Shown: in pieces, positions 1 through 6,753 of the stretch
How positions within the stretch are numbered: the first letter of the stretch is position 1
How the letters are laid out: each line of letters starts with the position of its first letter
Source: Prevotellaceae bacterium
GTDB taxonomy: Bacteria; Bacteroidota; Bacteroidia; Bacteroidales; UBA932
NCBI GenBank assembly: GCA_031254635.1
Contig: JAIRUB010000125.1
Span: 1-8,003 of the forward strand
Length of the DNA stretch: 8,003 nt
Direction: 5' to 3'
Position numbers and translations under genes: made by a program
Notes under the pieces: generated by a model
Told to the model about the DNA's origin: nothing
Seen by the model: the letters and a program-made list of their open reading frames with translations, nothing else
The model's database searches: none

Positions 1-1
1 T

Positions 2-85
2 CATCCGGGGCTTTCAAAAGAGCGCCGAAAAAAATTTATAGACGAGTACTTTAGAAAAACCTTTAAATTTTTCAGGCGGGATTAA
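2..85 (+). CDS. Possible 3' end of an unidentified gene (partial)
   Basis: One plus-strand frame is open from the window edge to a TAA at 83-85. It would encode a basic, aromatic-rich 27-residue tail containing KERRKKFIDEYFRKTF. A second frame, open from position 1, ends at a TAG at 52-54. That earlier stop would place the perfect palindrome at 67-100 just after a gene, as a terminator might lie, whereas the TAA at 83-85 falls inside the palindrome. Neither tail is long enough to identify a family, and the frame cannot be settled from what is visible. Treat this as a hint that a plus-strand gene enters from the left. Confidence 0.22.
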   Translation, partial: HPGLSKERRKKFIDEYFRKTFKFFRRD

Positions 86-100
86 TCCCGCCTGAAAAAT
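67..100. repeat. Perfect 34-nt palindrome
   Basis: The left half is ATTTTTCAGGCGGGATT and the right half is its exact reverse complement, with no spacer. As RNA it could fold into a hairpin of about 15 bp with a small AT loop. The run of T lies on the 5' side and the run of A on the 3' side on both strands, so it is not a textbook Rho-independent terminator with a U-tail after the stem. A terminator or processing hairpin between the left-hand gene and the convergent FAD gene is the simplest reading; a protein-binding operator is possible. Confidence 0.7.
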
Positions 101-152
101 CAACACTTTTGACTATTAGACCAAGATTTGGAAAACCAATCCTATTATAAAA

Positions 153-212
153 GAAAATCCTGTCTAAATGTTTTACCATTAGCAGGATTTTTTTGACTTT
201 ACTGCATATCCC
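153..212 (+). repeat. Solo IS end (60 bp), related to the left end of the IS at 6754-7433
   Basis: This segment matches the reverse complement of 6754-6813 at 57 of 60 positions; the differences are at 162, 197 and 205. Similarity stops sharply after CCC at 212, exactly where the terminal inverted repeat of the second copy ends. It also stops just before 153, which corresponds to the region right after the transposase stop in the second copy. It contains the terminal-repeat sequence TTTACTGCATATCCC (198-212) and a hairpin. No transposase sequence or opposite end is recognisable next to it, so it is either a remnant of a largely deleted IS or a small non-autonomous element with one unrecognised end. 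Confidence 0.75.
154..194. terminator. Hairpin with T7 tract in the solo IS end; likely bidirectional terminator
   Basis: AAAATCCTG (154-162 region) pairs with CAGGATTTT (about 183-191), leaving a loop of roughly 20 nt that includes TAAATGTTTTACCATTA; seven T residues end the element on the plus strand. On the minus strand it lies about 70 nt after the stop of the FAD-dehydrogenase gene and ends in four T, so it could also stop that transcript. The loop is almost identical to that of the second copy at 6772-6812. A plain terminator does not need this; shared IS ancestry explains it. Confidence 0.6.
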
Positions 213-265
213 AAATTAATGAATGACAAAAAATAACTAAATTAACAAATCGCAAATCCTGATAC

Positions 266-1837
266 CTAATATTTGATACCGTAACTCGTTTCACGCTTCA
301 CGACTTTCTCCGCGCAATTCACTCCATCGATGGCCGAAGAGGTTATGCCGCCGGCATAACCGGCTCCTTCACCGCAGGGATATAAATGCTTCAATTGAAT
401 GTGTTCGAGCGTAAGGGAGTCGCGCGGTATGCGCATTGGCGATGATGTGCGCGACTCCACCGCTACCAACATAGCTTCGTTCGATAAATAGCCGTGCATC
501 TTTTTGTCGAAATTGCGAAAGGCCTGCCACAAGCTGTTGTTGATAAAGTCGGGCAATAACTCATGCAATGGCGCTGCTGTAACACCGTGAATATAAGATG
601 TTTTTTGTATGGCTGCTGTAGTTTTTTTATTCATAAAATCAACCAATCGCTGTGCCGGCGCTCGCTGGCTATTGTTGGCTGCAACAAACATACGGCGTTC
701 TATTTCATGTTGGAAATACAGTCCATCAAGAGCACTATTGCCGCCATAATCGGCAGGGCTGACTTGTACCACAATGCCGGCATTGGCGTAGGGTGAATTG
801 CGTAGCGAATTCGACATACCATTCACCACTACTTCGCCGGGAGCTGTGGCAGCAGGAACCATAATACCACCGGGGCACATACAAAAGGAAAACACGCCGC
901 GACCCTCAACCTGCGTAACCAAGCTGTAAGCCGCTGCCGGCAACAGCGATGCTGCCGCTCCTTTGGCGCCGCGATACTGTATGTGGTTGATTAAGGCTTG
1001 TGGATGCTCGGCGCGCACGCCCATAGCAAAGGCTTTGGCTTCGAGTACCCAGCCTTTCCTGTCGAATAATTCATAAATATCACGGGCAGAATGGCCGGTG
1101 GCTAAAATAACAGCTACTCCTTCAAAGCTTGTTCCACCAATGGTTTTTACGCCTAATACTTCCCCATTTTTTACTATCATATCATTAACTTGCGTGTCGA
1201 AATAATATTCGCCGCCGTGCGCTATAATGGTTTTTCGGATGTTGGCGATAATCTGCGGTAATTTGTCGGTACCGATGTGAGCGTTGGCATCGACTAAGAT
1301 ATCGGGGTTAGCACCGTGAAGCACTAATTGTTGAAGAATATGTCCGATATTGCCGCGTTTGTTGGAGCGGGTATATAGTTTCCCGTCGGAGTAAGTGCCG
1401 GCGCCGCCTTCGCCGAAACACCAGTTGGAGTTCGGATTGACTATCTGTTCGCGCGTAAGTTTGGCAATATCATATTTGCGTTCGTTCACTGCTTTTCCTC
1501 GTTCGAGAATGACAGGTTTCAACCCTTTTTCTAATAATTTAAGTGCGGCAAACAATCCTGCAGGTCCTGCGCCCACTATGATAACCGGCGGTTTTCCGGT
1601 TACATTCTGATAGTTGAAAACAGGCGGCGGCGGTGGACTTGCATCGCCGGTATATATCTGTAGTTTTAGTTGCAGCAGTGGAGTTCCGCGGCGGGCATCA
1701 ATGGAACGGCGGAGCAGTTGTAAATGAGTTATAACATCTTCGGGACAGCCCACTGCTTTTGCCGCTGCTTGCCTGAGCAGCCTTTCATCGGCCGCTGTTT
1801 CAAGTGAAACGGATATATTAATCTCTTTGCCTGACAT
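266..1837 (-). CDS. FAD-dependent dehydrogenase, COG2509-type
   Basis: A 523-residue protein predicted to bind FAD in the cytoplasm; the substrate of this family is not established. Seen in the sequence: an N-terminal domain of about 80 residues ending in a proline run (68-72), a dinucleotide-binding Rossmann motif GAGPAG at residues 89-94, and the family-typical stretches GEGGAGTYSDGKLYTR, ATGHSARD and, near the C-terminus, GEGAGYAGGITSSAIDG. Length is normal for the family. The ATG at 1837 is chosen over an in-frame TTG at 1846, because that TTG lies inside a promoter-like element (1844-1851). It stands alone: a 76-nt gap separates it from the operon upstream, and the next feature downstream is the solo IS end. 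The family assignment is confident; the physiological role is unknown. Confidence 0.9.
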   Translation of the reverse strand: MSGKEINISVSLETAADERLLRQAAAKAVGCPEDVITHLQLLRRSIDARRGTPLLQLKLQIYTGDASPPPPPVFNYQNVTGKPPVIIVGAGPAGLFAALKLLEKGLKPVILERGKAVNERKYDIAKLTREQIVNPNSNWCFGEGGAGTYSDGKLYTRSNKRGNIGHILQQLVLHGANPDILVDANAHIGTDKLPQIIANIRKTIIAHGGEYYFDTQVNDMIVKNGEVLGVKTIGGTSFEGVAVILATGHSARDIYELFDRKGWVLEAKAFAMGVRAEHPQALINHIQYRGAKGAAASLLPAAAYSLVTQVEGRGVFSFCMCPGGIMVPAATAPGEVVVNGMSNSLRNSPYANAGIVVQVSPADYGGNSALDGLYFQHEIERRMFVAANNSQRAPAQRLVDFMNKKTTAAIQKTSYIHGVTAAPLHELLPDFINNSLWQAFRNFDKKMHGYLSNEAMLVAVESRTSSPMRIPRDSLTLEHIQLKHLYPCGEGAGYAGGITSSAIDGVNCAEKVVKRETSYGIKY

Positions 1838-1843
1838 CGGAAG

Positions 1844-1851
1844 CAAAGATA
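1844..1851 (-). promoter_or_regulatory. Bacteroidota-type -7 promoter element before the FAD gene
   Basis: Read on the minus strand the sequence is TATCTTTG, an exact match to the Bacteroidota -7 consensus TAnnTTTG. Only six nucleotides (CTTCCG) separate it from the ATG, so transcription would begin at or just before the start codon, giving a leaderless or nearly leaderless mRNA. No clear -33 TTG lies at the usual distance of about 19-21 nt. Confidence 0.55.
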
Positions 1852-1860
1852 AGCAATTTA

Positions 1861-1893
1861 CAATGAATAATTAATAATGAACAATGAATAATT
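1861..1893. repeat. Short AT-rich direct repeat in the intergenic gap
   Basis: CAATGAATAATT occurs exactly at 1861-1872 and again at 1882-1893, separated by AATAATGAA. It fills most of the gap between the outer-membrane protein gene and the FAD gene, immediately upstream of the latter's promoter element. Function unknown. Confidence 0.6.
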
Positions 1894-1913
1894 TGATGTG
1901 CATTCGTAATTGA

Positions 1914-2708
1914 CTACAGCGTAACCCCCAAGCCTATAACAAAACGAGGCAGTTTTACAGCGGTTTGAGCAACGTCGAACCAGTTGGTAAAGCGGTAGCG
2001 TCCCCACACATTGAGCCAGTGAAAGCCAAGGTTAACTTGTGCTCCCGCTTCAAAGGGATGGAATAAGTTACTGTTTTTGTAAAACACCGTAGCCGATGCA
2101 TCGTTTTCACCCTCATAGGATATAATATAATTTCGGCTATAGGTATAGTTTCCGTAAACACTCAATTCTAAATAATTACCGGTGTCTCGGGTTTTGCAGA
2201 AATTAAACCGGTTCCCAAAGCTAAGGCCGAAACCCCAGGTGCGGAAACACTCGCTGTTAGTCACAAAATTAGCGGGCGTAGCAGCCATAACATTTCCTGT
2301 AATATTATTGGCCACTCCATCCTTAATCTTATATCGGTTGTGCATAAAACCGGTATTGAAAGTAAGGGCATAAATTCCATTTACGCGATAAATAGTTTTA
2401 ACCCCAAAGTCAACGCTGTAAGATGCTCCGTGAGTGATGCCGGCATCACTATTTTCTAAGTTGCCGGCAACAAAGCCGAATCCGGTATATGCTTCAGCAC
2501 TCCAGCCCTTATAACTTTTCTTCTTTTCTTTCTTTTTGTTTCTGTTTACTACATATTCCAAGAAATCGCCCAATACGTTCGACGAGCCATCGCTAATTGC
2601 AATAGTGTCTTTTTGCGTAGTGATTGGTTGAGAAGTGGAGTCGGTTTGCGCTCCAATACCCGAAAGGCTTAAACTGAGGACTGCGAACAGTAAAAAAATC
2701 TTTTTCAT
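1914..2708 (-). CDS. Outer-membrane beta-barrel-like protein (264 aa)
   Basis: A predicted exported protein, last gene of the sigma-factor operon. Residues 1-20 form a signal peptide (MKKIFLLFAVLSLSLSGIGA), with likely cleavage before Q21. A polar linker and a lysine-rich patch around residues 53-66 (NRNKKKEKKK) follow. The rest alternates hydrophobic and polar residues with many aromatics and glycines (for example GWSAEAYTGFGF, LELSVYGNYTYSRNY, VIGLGVTL at the end), as expected for an outer-membrane barrel of roughly 8-12 strands. It starts 11 nt after the DUF4252 stop, so co-transcription is likely. There is no Shine-Dalgarno sequence, only an A/T-rich leader, normal for Bacteroidota. No specific family is recognised; it may be the output or the sensed partner of the sigma system, but that is inference. 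Confidence 0.75.
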   Translation of the reverse strand: MKKIFLLFAVLSLSLSGIGAQTDSTSQPITTQKDTIAISDGSSNVLGDFLEYVVNRNKKKEKKKSYKGWSAEAYTGFGFVAGNLENSDAGITHGASYSVDFGVKTIYRVNGIYALTFNTGFMHNRYKIKDGVANNITGNVMAATPANFVTNSECFRTWGFGLSFGNRFNFCKTRDTGNYLELSVYGNYTYSRNYIISYEGENDASATVFYKNSNLFHPFEAGAQVNLGFHWLNVWGRYRFTNWFDVAQTAVKLPRFVIGLGVTL

Positions 2709-2719
2709 AATATTTATTT

Positions 2720-3223
2720 TTATAATTTTTTAAATGATTTGCTGAGGTTGCTTAGTTGCCCCAGATTGCCGATAGAGATATTGCCCGTGATGTTGATAAT
2801 GACAAGTACACTTTCGTCACAATTAATAAAAACAATTTCACCGGCTTTATTATTGGCAGTTTTATCAAAAATCATCAACAAGGTTTGGCGTTGTTTGTCA
2901 TTAATGCTGAGCAATTCTTCACCTTGTCCATGTTTTTTCACCTGCTCCCTCACCTTGATACAGTACGAGTCAAGGTTAATATCGGCAGATGTGGGTATGG
3001 TAATTATTCGCAGGAACGATAATTCGTTGAGAAAGGCCTGTAGCTCTTCATCAACCTCCCACTTTTTTAGCGCTTCTATCATACTACTGTTGACAGTGGC
3101 CACTATGGCTGTTTTTTTAGGTATATGTTCTAAAAATTTCTCGGAAAAATTTTGTCCCCATCCGGCTTTGCTGCTTCCAAGCAGTAACAACAGGGCTATA
3201 ATACCGGTTAATATTTTTTTCAT
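2720..3223 (-). CDS. DUF4252 domain exported protein
   Basis: A 167-residue protein with a signal peptide (residues 1 to about 23, hydrophobic core ILTGIIALLLLL, ending near AGWGQ) and no lipobox cysteine, so it is probably a soluble periplasmic or surface protein rather than a lipoprotein. The mature part matches the pattern of DUF4252, a Bacteroidota family often found next to ECF sigma genes. It has a conserved middle with ...DSYCIKVREQVKK and a C-terminal segment VLVIINITGNISIGNLGQLSNLS, typical of the family. It lies 4 nt after the anti-sigma stop and 11 nt before the outer-membrane protein gene. The biochemical function is unknown; association with envelope stress regulation comes from gene context. 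Confidence 0.8.
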   Translation of the reverse strand: MKKILTGIIALLLLLGSSKAGWGQNFSEKFLEHIPKKTAIVATVNSSMIEALKKWEVDEELQAFLNELSFLRIITIPTSADINLDSYCIKVREQVKKHGQGEELLSINDKQRQTLLMIFDKTANNKAGEIVFINCDESVLVIINITGNISIGNLGQLSNLSKSFKKL

Positions 3224-3227
3224 GCTA

Positions 3228-3704
3228 TCAATTTTTATTGTTTATGTATAGTGTTTCCAATTGTTTCAATCCCTCGTCAATCATTGTTTCGCCTTGTTGC
3301 AGGTTTTCGGCAATCATTCCGATGGCTGTGATTACAGTTTCGCGGGCTGCTGTTTGTTCCTGTATTTTTTGGTGTTGTTGGGCGAAAAACCCTATGCTCA
3401 GCAACAGCAGTAGTCCGGCTGCTATTTTAAAGAAGAAGGAGGTGCGATACGAGGTGCGGGATACGAAGTGCGGGGTACGAGGTTGTGCAGTTATTTTTTC
3501 TAATAATTGCGCTTCAAAATCGGCCGACAGCTTTATTTCCTGCTCTTCCTGCAGATATATAAACAAATGCCGGTATTGTTGCAGGTGGGCAGGAAGTTCT
3601 TGCTCCTGTGAAAAAAATTCACGCAGGATTGTTTCTTCTTCCAAATTGGTTTCACAAGTCCAGTATTTGTCAAGTAATTCTTCTATGTATTTATAATTGT
3701 CCAT
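3228..3704 (-). CDS. Membrane-anchored anti-sigma factor (putative)
   Basis: A 158-residue single-span protein predicted to hold the neighbouring sigma factor inactive. Residues 1-72 are an acidic, helical cytoplasmic domain beginning IEELLDKYWTCETNLEEE, a start common in Bacteroidota anti-sigma-like proteins. Residues 73-89 are a serine/threonine/arginine-rich joint. Residues 90-109 are one transmembrane helix (FFFKIAAGLLLLLSIGFFAQ), and the remaining 49 or so residues would be periplasmic and coiled-coil-like. No HxxxCxxC zinc motif is visible. The ATG lies inside the sigma gene: the two reading frames overlap by 14 nt, indicating translational coupling. The joint is encoded by a 12-14-nt tandem repeat, described separately. 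Assignment rests on topology and position rather than a strong motif. Confidence 0.75.
   Translation of the reverse strand: MDNYKYIEELLDKYWTCETNLEEETILREFFSQEQELPAHLQQYRHLFIYLQEEQEIKLSADFEAQLLEKITAQPRTPHFVSRTSYRTSFFFKIAAGLLLLLSIGFFAQQHQKIQEQTAARETVITAIGMIAENLQQGETMIDEGLKQLETLYINNKN
3439..3487. repeat. Degenerate tandem repeat inside the anti-sigma gene
   Basis: On the plus strand the units are GAGGTGCGATAC (3439-3450), GAGGTGCGGGATAC (3451-3464), GAAGTGCGGGGTAC (3465-3478) and the partial GAGGTTGTG (3479-3487). Unit lengths are 12, 14, 14 and about 9. It encodes residues 73-89 of the anti-sigma protein, between the cytoplasmic domain and the transmembrane helix. Loss or gain of one 14-nt unit would shift the reading frame. 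Confidence 0.8.
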
Positions 3705-4203
3705 ACGCGTGTATATTGTTTAACCGTTGTTTTAATAATTGTCTGGCTCTGAATAGGTTTGTTTTTATCTGACTTTCGCTGAGTTTGAGCAGGTGGCCTA
3801 TTTGCTGATAGCTTTCTCCCTCGATATCACGTAGTTGTATGAGCATTTGTAAATTTTGGGGAAGTTGCCTAATTATCCGTTCTACTAATTGAAGTCGCTC
3901 GCGGTGTTGAATTTTTTCCAACGGAGTTTGCTCTTCTATCGCATCGTGCTGTTCAACAGGAAGATGTGGCGTTTTGCGATTAGCTTGCCGCAGCCGGTCG
4001 AGCGCCATATTTTTAGTCATCATCATACAATAAGCCGTCGGGTCATCAATCCGTTCAAAAAAACTTTGTGCATTCCAAATTTTCAATAACACTTCCTGAA
4101 CAAGGTCTTCGGCATCTTCCCGGCTGTGCAGGATCGACAGGGCAAACCTGTACAATTTATCTCTTAAGGGAAATATCCGGTTTTTAAATTCATTCAGCTC
4201 CAT
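3691..4203 (-). CDS. ECF-type RNA polymerase sigma factor
   Basis: A 170-residue extracytoplasmic-function sigma-70 factor. Region 2 spans about residues 8-75, with the core-binding stretch REDAEDLVQEVLLKIW (28-43) and the -10-recognition part around AYCMMMTKNMALDRLRQ. A linker (76-100) follows. Region 4 spans about 103-162, with the helix-turn-helix GESYQQIGHLLKLSESQIKT (129-148) and FRARQLLKQRL. Length is typical and no extra domain is present. It is the first gene of a four-gene operon, overlapping the anti-sigma gene by 14 nt. A sequence fitting an ECF promoter lies directly upstream, suggesting autoregulation, and a -7-like element lies further upstream. ATG at 4203 is the only sensible start. 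Confidence 0.95.
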   Translation of the reverse strand: MELNEFKNRIFPLRDKLYRFALSILHSREDAEDLVQEVLLKIWNAQSFFERIDDPTAYCMMMTKNMALDRLRQANRKTPHLPVEQHDAIEEQTPLEKIQHRERLQLVERIIRQLPQNLQMLIQLRDIEGESYQQIGHLLKLSESQIKTNLFRARQLLKQRLNNIHAYGQL

Positions 4204-4213
4204 ACACTATGAT

Positions 4214-4239
4214 GACGAAAATGGTGTAAAAAAGTTTCA
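4214..4239 (-). promoter_or_regulatory. Candidate ECF sigma promoter (TGAAAC-N16-CGTC)
   Basis: On the minus strand TGAAAC (4239-4234) is followed after exactly 16 nt by CGTC (4217-4214). This matches the general ECF pattern of a GAAC/GAAAC -35 and a CGTC/CGTA -10 with 16-17 nt spacing. The -10 ends 10 nt before the ATG of the sigma gene, so the start site would fall a few nt from the start codon. The cognate sigma of this window is the natural candidate to use it. Confidence 0.5.
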
Positions 4240-4259
4240 AGAAAATCACTTTTTCTTTA

Positions 4260-4267
4260 CAAAAGTA
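4260..4267 (-). promoter_or_regulatory. -7-like element upstream of the sigma operon
   Basis: Minus-strand TACTTTTG fits TAnnTTTG, 56 nt before the sigma ATG. It would give a leader of about 50 nt with the primary sigma factor. No TTG is visible at the -33 position, so support is moderate. In AT-rich DNA this pattern can occur by chance. Confidence 0.4.
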
Positions 4268-4298
4268 GAAAAAATCTTTTTGGTTTTGTAATATTTCT

Positions 4299-4306
4299 TA
4301 TATTTG
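4299..4306 (+). promoter_or_regulatory. -7-like element upstream of the two-component operon
   Basis: TATATTTG fits TAnnTTTG and lies 25 nt before the chosen ATG (4332) of the response regulator. A TTTTTGG upstream (about 4277-4283) could be the -33 box, but the spacing of about 16 nt is short. Transcription would start near 4311-4313 with a leader of about 20 nt. Confidence 0.5.
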
Positions 4307-4331
4307 TAAGTAGAAATTATTATTGGAACCC

Positions 4332-5018
4332 ATGAATAGCCGAATACTTGTAGTTGACGATGATCGCGACATTTGTGAAATTCTTGAATTTAACCTATCG
4401 CACGAAGGCTATGACATCGCTTGTGCCTACTCGGCTGAAGAAGCGCTCGAAAAGTTAGCGGATTATTCGCTGATTTTATTGGATGTGATGATGGAAGGAA
4501 TGTCGGGTTACAAATTGGCAGAAACCTTGCGCCGTACCGGCAATCAAACCCCTATTATTTTTTTGACAGCCAAAGATACCGAAAACGACATGCTCACCGG
4601 TTTTTCGGTAGGCGCCGACGATTATATTTCCAAACCGTTTTCTGTTAAGGAAGTCTGCGCAAGAATAAAAGCAGTATTGAAACGCTATCAGCTTTCCTCT
4701 CTGGCCTTTGCCCAAAACAATGAACTACGCTTTGCCGGCTTACATATTGCGCTTGAGGCAAAAGAAGTGAAAATTGACGGACAAGCTATAACTCTTACTA
4801 AAACAGAGACGGAGCTACTAATATTTTTGGCTTTAAACCCCGGTAAAATTTATTCGCGGGAAGCGCTTATCAATAAACTTTGGGAAGATACGCCTTTCGT
4901 TACAGAACGCACTGTTGATGTACACATCAATCATTTGCGAAAAAAATTAGCCGCTTATTCATCTTTTATTTCTTCGAAACAGGGCTATGGTTACTTGTTT
5001 AATCCAACATCATTATGA
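4332..5018 (+). CDS. OmpR/PhoB-family response regulator
   Basis: A 228-residue two-component transcription regulator. The receiver domain (1-120) has the acidic pocket D9-D10, phosphoacceptor D51 in LILLDVMM, switch threonine T79 in FLTAKD and lysine K101 in SKPF. The winged-helix DNA-binding domain (about 130-226) contains LTKTETELLIFLALNPGKIYSR and the recognition-helix region TERTVDVHINHLRKKL, typical of OmpR/PhoB proteins. A TTG start three codons upstream (4323) is possible, but the ATG gives the standard N-terminus MNSRILVVDDD and has GGAA a few nt before it. The gene overlaps the sensor kinase by 4 nt (ATGA), showing translational coupling. The signal is unknown; names such as RprY cannot be assigned from sequence alone. 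Confidence 0.95.
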   Translation: MNSRILVVDDDRDICEILEFNLSHEGYDIACAYSAEEALEKLADYSLILLDVMMEGMSGYKLAETLRRTGNQTPIIFLTAKDTENDMLTGFSVGADDYISKPFSVKEVCARIKAVLKRYQLSSLAFAQNNELRFAGLHIALEAKEVKIDGQAITLTKTETELLIFLALNPGKIYSREALINKLWEDTPFVTERTVDVHINHLRKKLAAYSSFISSKQGYGYLFNPTSL

Positions 5019-6730
5019 AACTAAATTACAAACAAAAACTCTTTCTTTCTTTCTTTATCGTCTTTGTGATTTTTATCGCAGGCATCTTGATATTTGAACA
5101 GGCACACGAACGAAAATTTAAGACAGAGATATTGATGGGAAGGTTAGATACTTATGCAGGTATGGCAAATACGGTTATTATAAATAACTGTGATTATATT
5201 CCGAAGTTAGATAGCTTATCGAAAATTTTTCCGACAAACATTCGGTTATCCTTAATAAATGAAGAGGGCATCGCTTTGTATGACAATGCTTTTACCGATC
5301 CTCCACAAATGAGGGACCATTTTACTCGCGCTGAAATACAAGAAGCGCAAAAAGAGGGAGTGGGTTTCTCTATTAGGATGTCAAACTCCAGGCAGCAGAC
5401 CTATTTATATTATGCCAAGCGGTTTGATTCCTATTACATACGTATGGCATTACCTTATAATGTGGAGGTAGCGCATTTTCTCAAAGCCGATAATGTATTT
5501 ATTTACTTTATTATTGGTCTTTTTCTGCTGGGCTTATTTATAATTAATATAGTGGCCAGTCGATTCGGTAAATCAATTAATCAATTGAAAGACTTCGCGT
5601 TAACAGTTGAAAGCGAAAAACAATTCGCCGATATGCAATTTTCGCATGATGAATTGGGGGAAATAGGAGCTAAAATAGCCGACAATTATCGTCAAATGAG
5701 AGAAAATAAAAAAGAAATAATCCTTGAACGGGAAAAGTTGTTGCAGCACGTACACAGTGTGGGCGAAGGGATTTGTTTCTTTAATGCAGGGAAAAAGGTG
5801 GAATTTTATAACGGATTATTCATTCAACACCTGAATACGCTTATTGAAGAGATAAGTATAGACCCATTGATTATATTTTCCAACCCTGTTTTCGACGAAA
5901 TAAAAGCGTTTTTGGAAAATCCGAATGCCGAGCATTACATCGAAACAACTATCAGCCGGCAGGGCAAGCATTTTGCATTACGGGTAAACCGTTTCGACGA
6001 TAATGGTTTTGAACTTATTATTAATGATATTACCCAACAGGAAAAAACACGCCAACTAAAACAGGAAATGACCGGTAACATTGCGCATGAACTACGTACG
6101 CCGATTACTGGAATTAGGGGGTATCTCGAAACAATATTGGAACAGTCGTTAGATGCCGATAAACAACACTATTTTATCAACAGGGCCTATAGCCAAACCT
6201 TGCTGCTATCGGAGTTGATTCAGGACATGGAGGTGATTACTAAAATAGAAGACGCTCCCTATACTTTTCCGGTAGAGCCGGTGGAAATTAAAACACTGAT
6301 TGCCGGTGTGTGTATGGATTTAGAAAAGCCTATACAGAAAAAAAATATTATTGTCGATAATCGGATAAGGAACGATGTAACAGTAAAGGGTAGCCGGCAT
6401 TTGTTGTATTCCATTTTCCGGAATCTTACCGAAAATGTGATTCGTTATGCCGGAACCGATGTAACTATCACTATTCAAAAATATAACGAGGATAAGGATT
6501 ATTATTATTTCTCTTATGCCGACACAGGAGTTGGTGTCCCCGACGAACAGCACCTTGTCCGTTTATTTGAGCGTTTTTATCGTGTAAATGATGGACGCAC
6601 GCGCCATACCGGCGGTTCAGGATTAGGATTATCTATCGTAAAAAATGCGGTGACTTTCCATAAAGGCACTATCATTGCCAAAAACAAGGCAGTTGGCGGC
6701 TTAGAGCTTTTGTTTACCTTGGCGAAATGA
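5015..6730 (+). CDS. PhoR-like sensor histidine kinase
   Basis: A 571-residue inner-membrane kinase and partner of the regulator just upstream. Order: transmembrane helix 1 (about 9-27); a periplasmic sensor domain of about 130 residues (28-158) with no recognised family; transmembrane helix 2 (160-181); a HAMP-like segment (182-235); a region resembling a PAS fold (about 243-340, ending FELIINDITQQEKTRQLKQEM); the dimerisation domain with phosphoacceptor H358 in NIAHELRTPITG; and an ATP-binding domain with N-box RNLTENVIRYAG (N474), G1 DTGVGVP (503-509), F-box FERFYR and G2 GGSGLGLS (533-540). All catalytic residues are present, so it should be an active kinase. The domain order matches PhoR-type kinases of Bacteroidota. 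The left end of a decayed IS begins 23 nt after its stop. Confidence 0.95.
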   Translation: MKLNYKQKLFLSFFIVFVIFIAGILIFEQAHERKFKTEILMGRLDTYAGMANTVIINNCDYIPKLDSLSKIFPTNIRLSLINEEGIALYDNAFTDPPQMRDHFTRAEIQEAQKEGVGFSIRMSNSRQQTYLYYAKRFDSYYIRMALPYNVEVAHFLKADNVFIYFIIGLFLLGLFIINIVASRFGKSINQLKDFALTVESEKQFADMQFSHDELGEIGAKIADNYRQMRENKKEIILEREKLLQHVHSVGEGICFFNAGKKVEFYNGLFIQHLNTLIEEISIDPLIIFSNPVFDEIKAFLENPNAEHYIETTISRQGKHFALRVNRFDDNGFELIINDITQQEKTRQLKQEMTGNIAHELRTPITGIRGYLETILEQSLDADKQHYFINRAYSQTLLLSELIQDMEVITKIEDAPYTFPVEPVEIKTLIAGVCMDLEKPIQKKNIIVDNRIRNDVTVKGSRHLLYSIFRNLTENVIRYAGTDVTITIQKYNEDKDYYYFSYADTGVGVPDEQHLVRLFERFYRVNDGRTRHTGGSGLGLSIVKNAVTFHKGTIIAKNKAVGGLELLFTLAK

Positions 6731-6753
6731 ACCGATATTTTTTTATCTTAATC

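Noticed and set aside
6..20. GGGGCTTTCAAAAGA as the missing other end of the solo IS copy
   Set aside because: It resembles GGGCTATTCAGTAAA only with gaps, and nothing beyond it matches the 5' part of the IS.
2739..3251. Plus-strand reading frame of 170 codons opposite DUF4252
   Set aside because: The minus strand carries a signal peptide, family pattern and operon spacing; the plus frame is serine/cysteine-rich antisense shadow.
4323..4331. TTG start three codons before the response-regulator ATG
   Set aside because: The ATG at 4332 gives the standard receiver N-terminus and is preceded at a reasonable distance by GGAA; the extra MEP residues are not expected.
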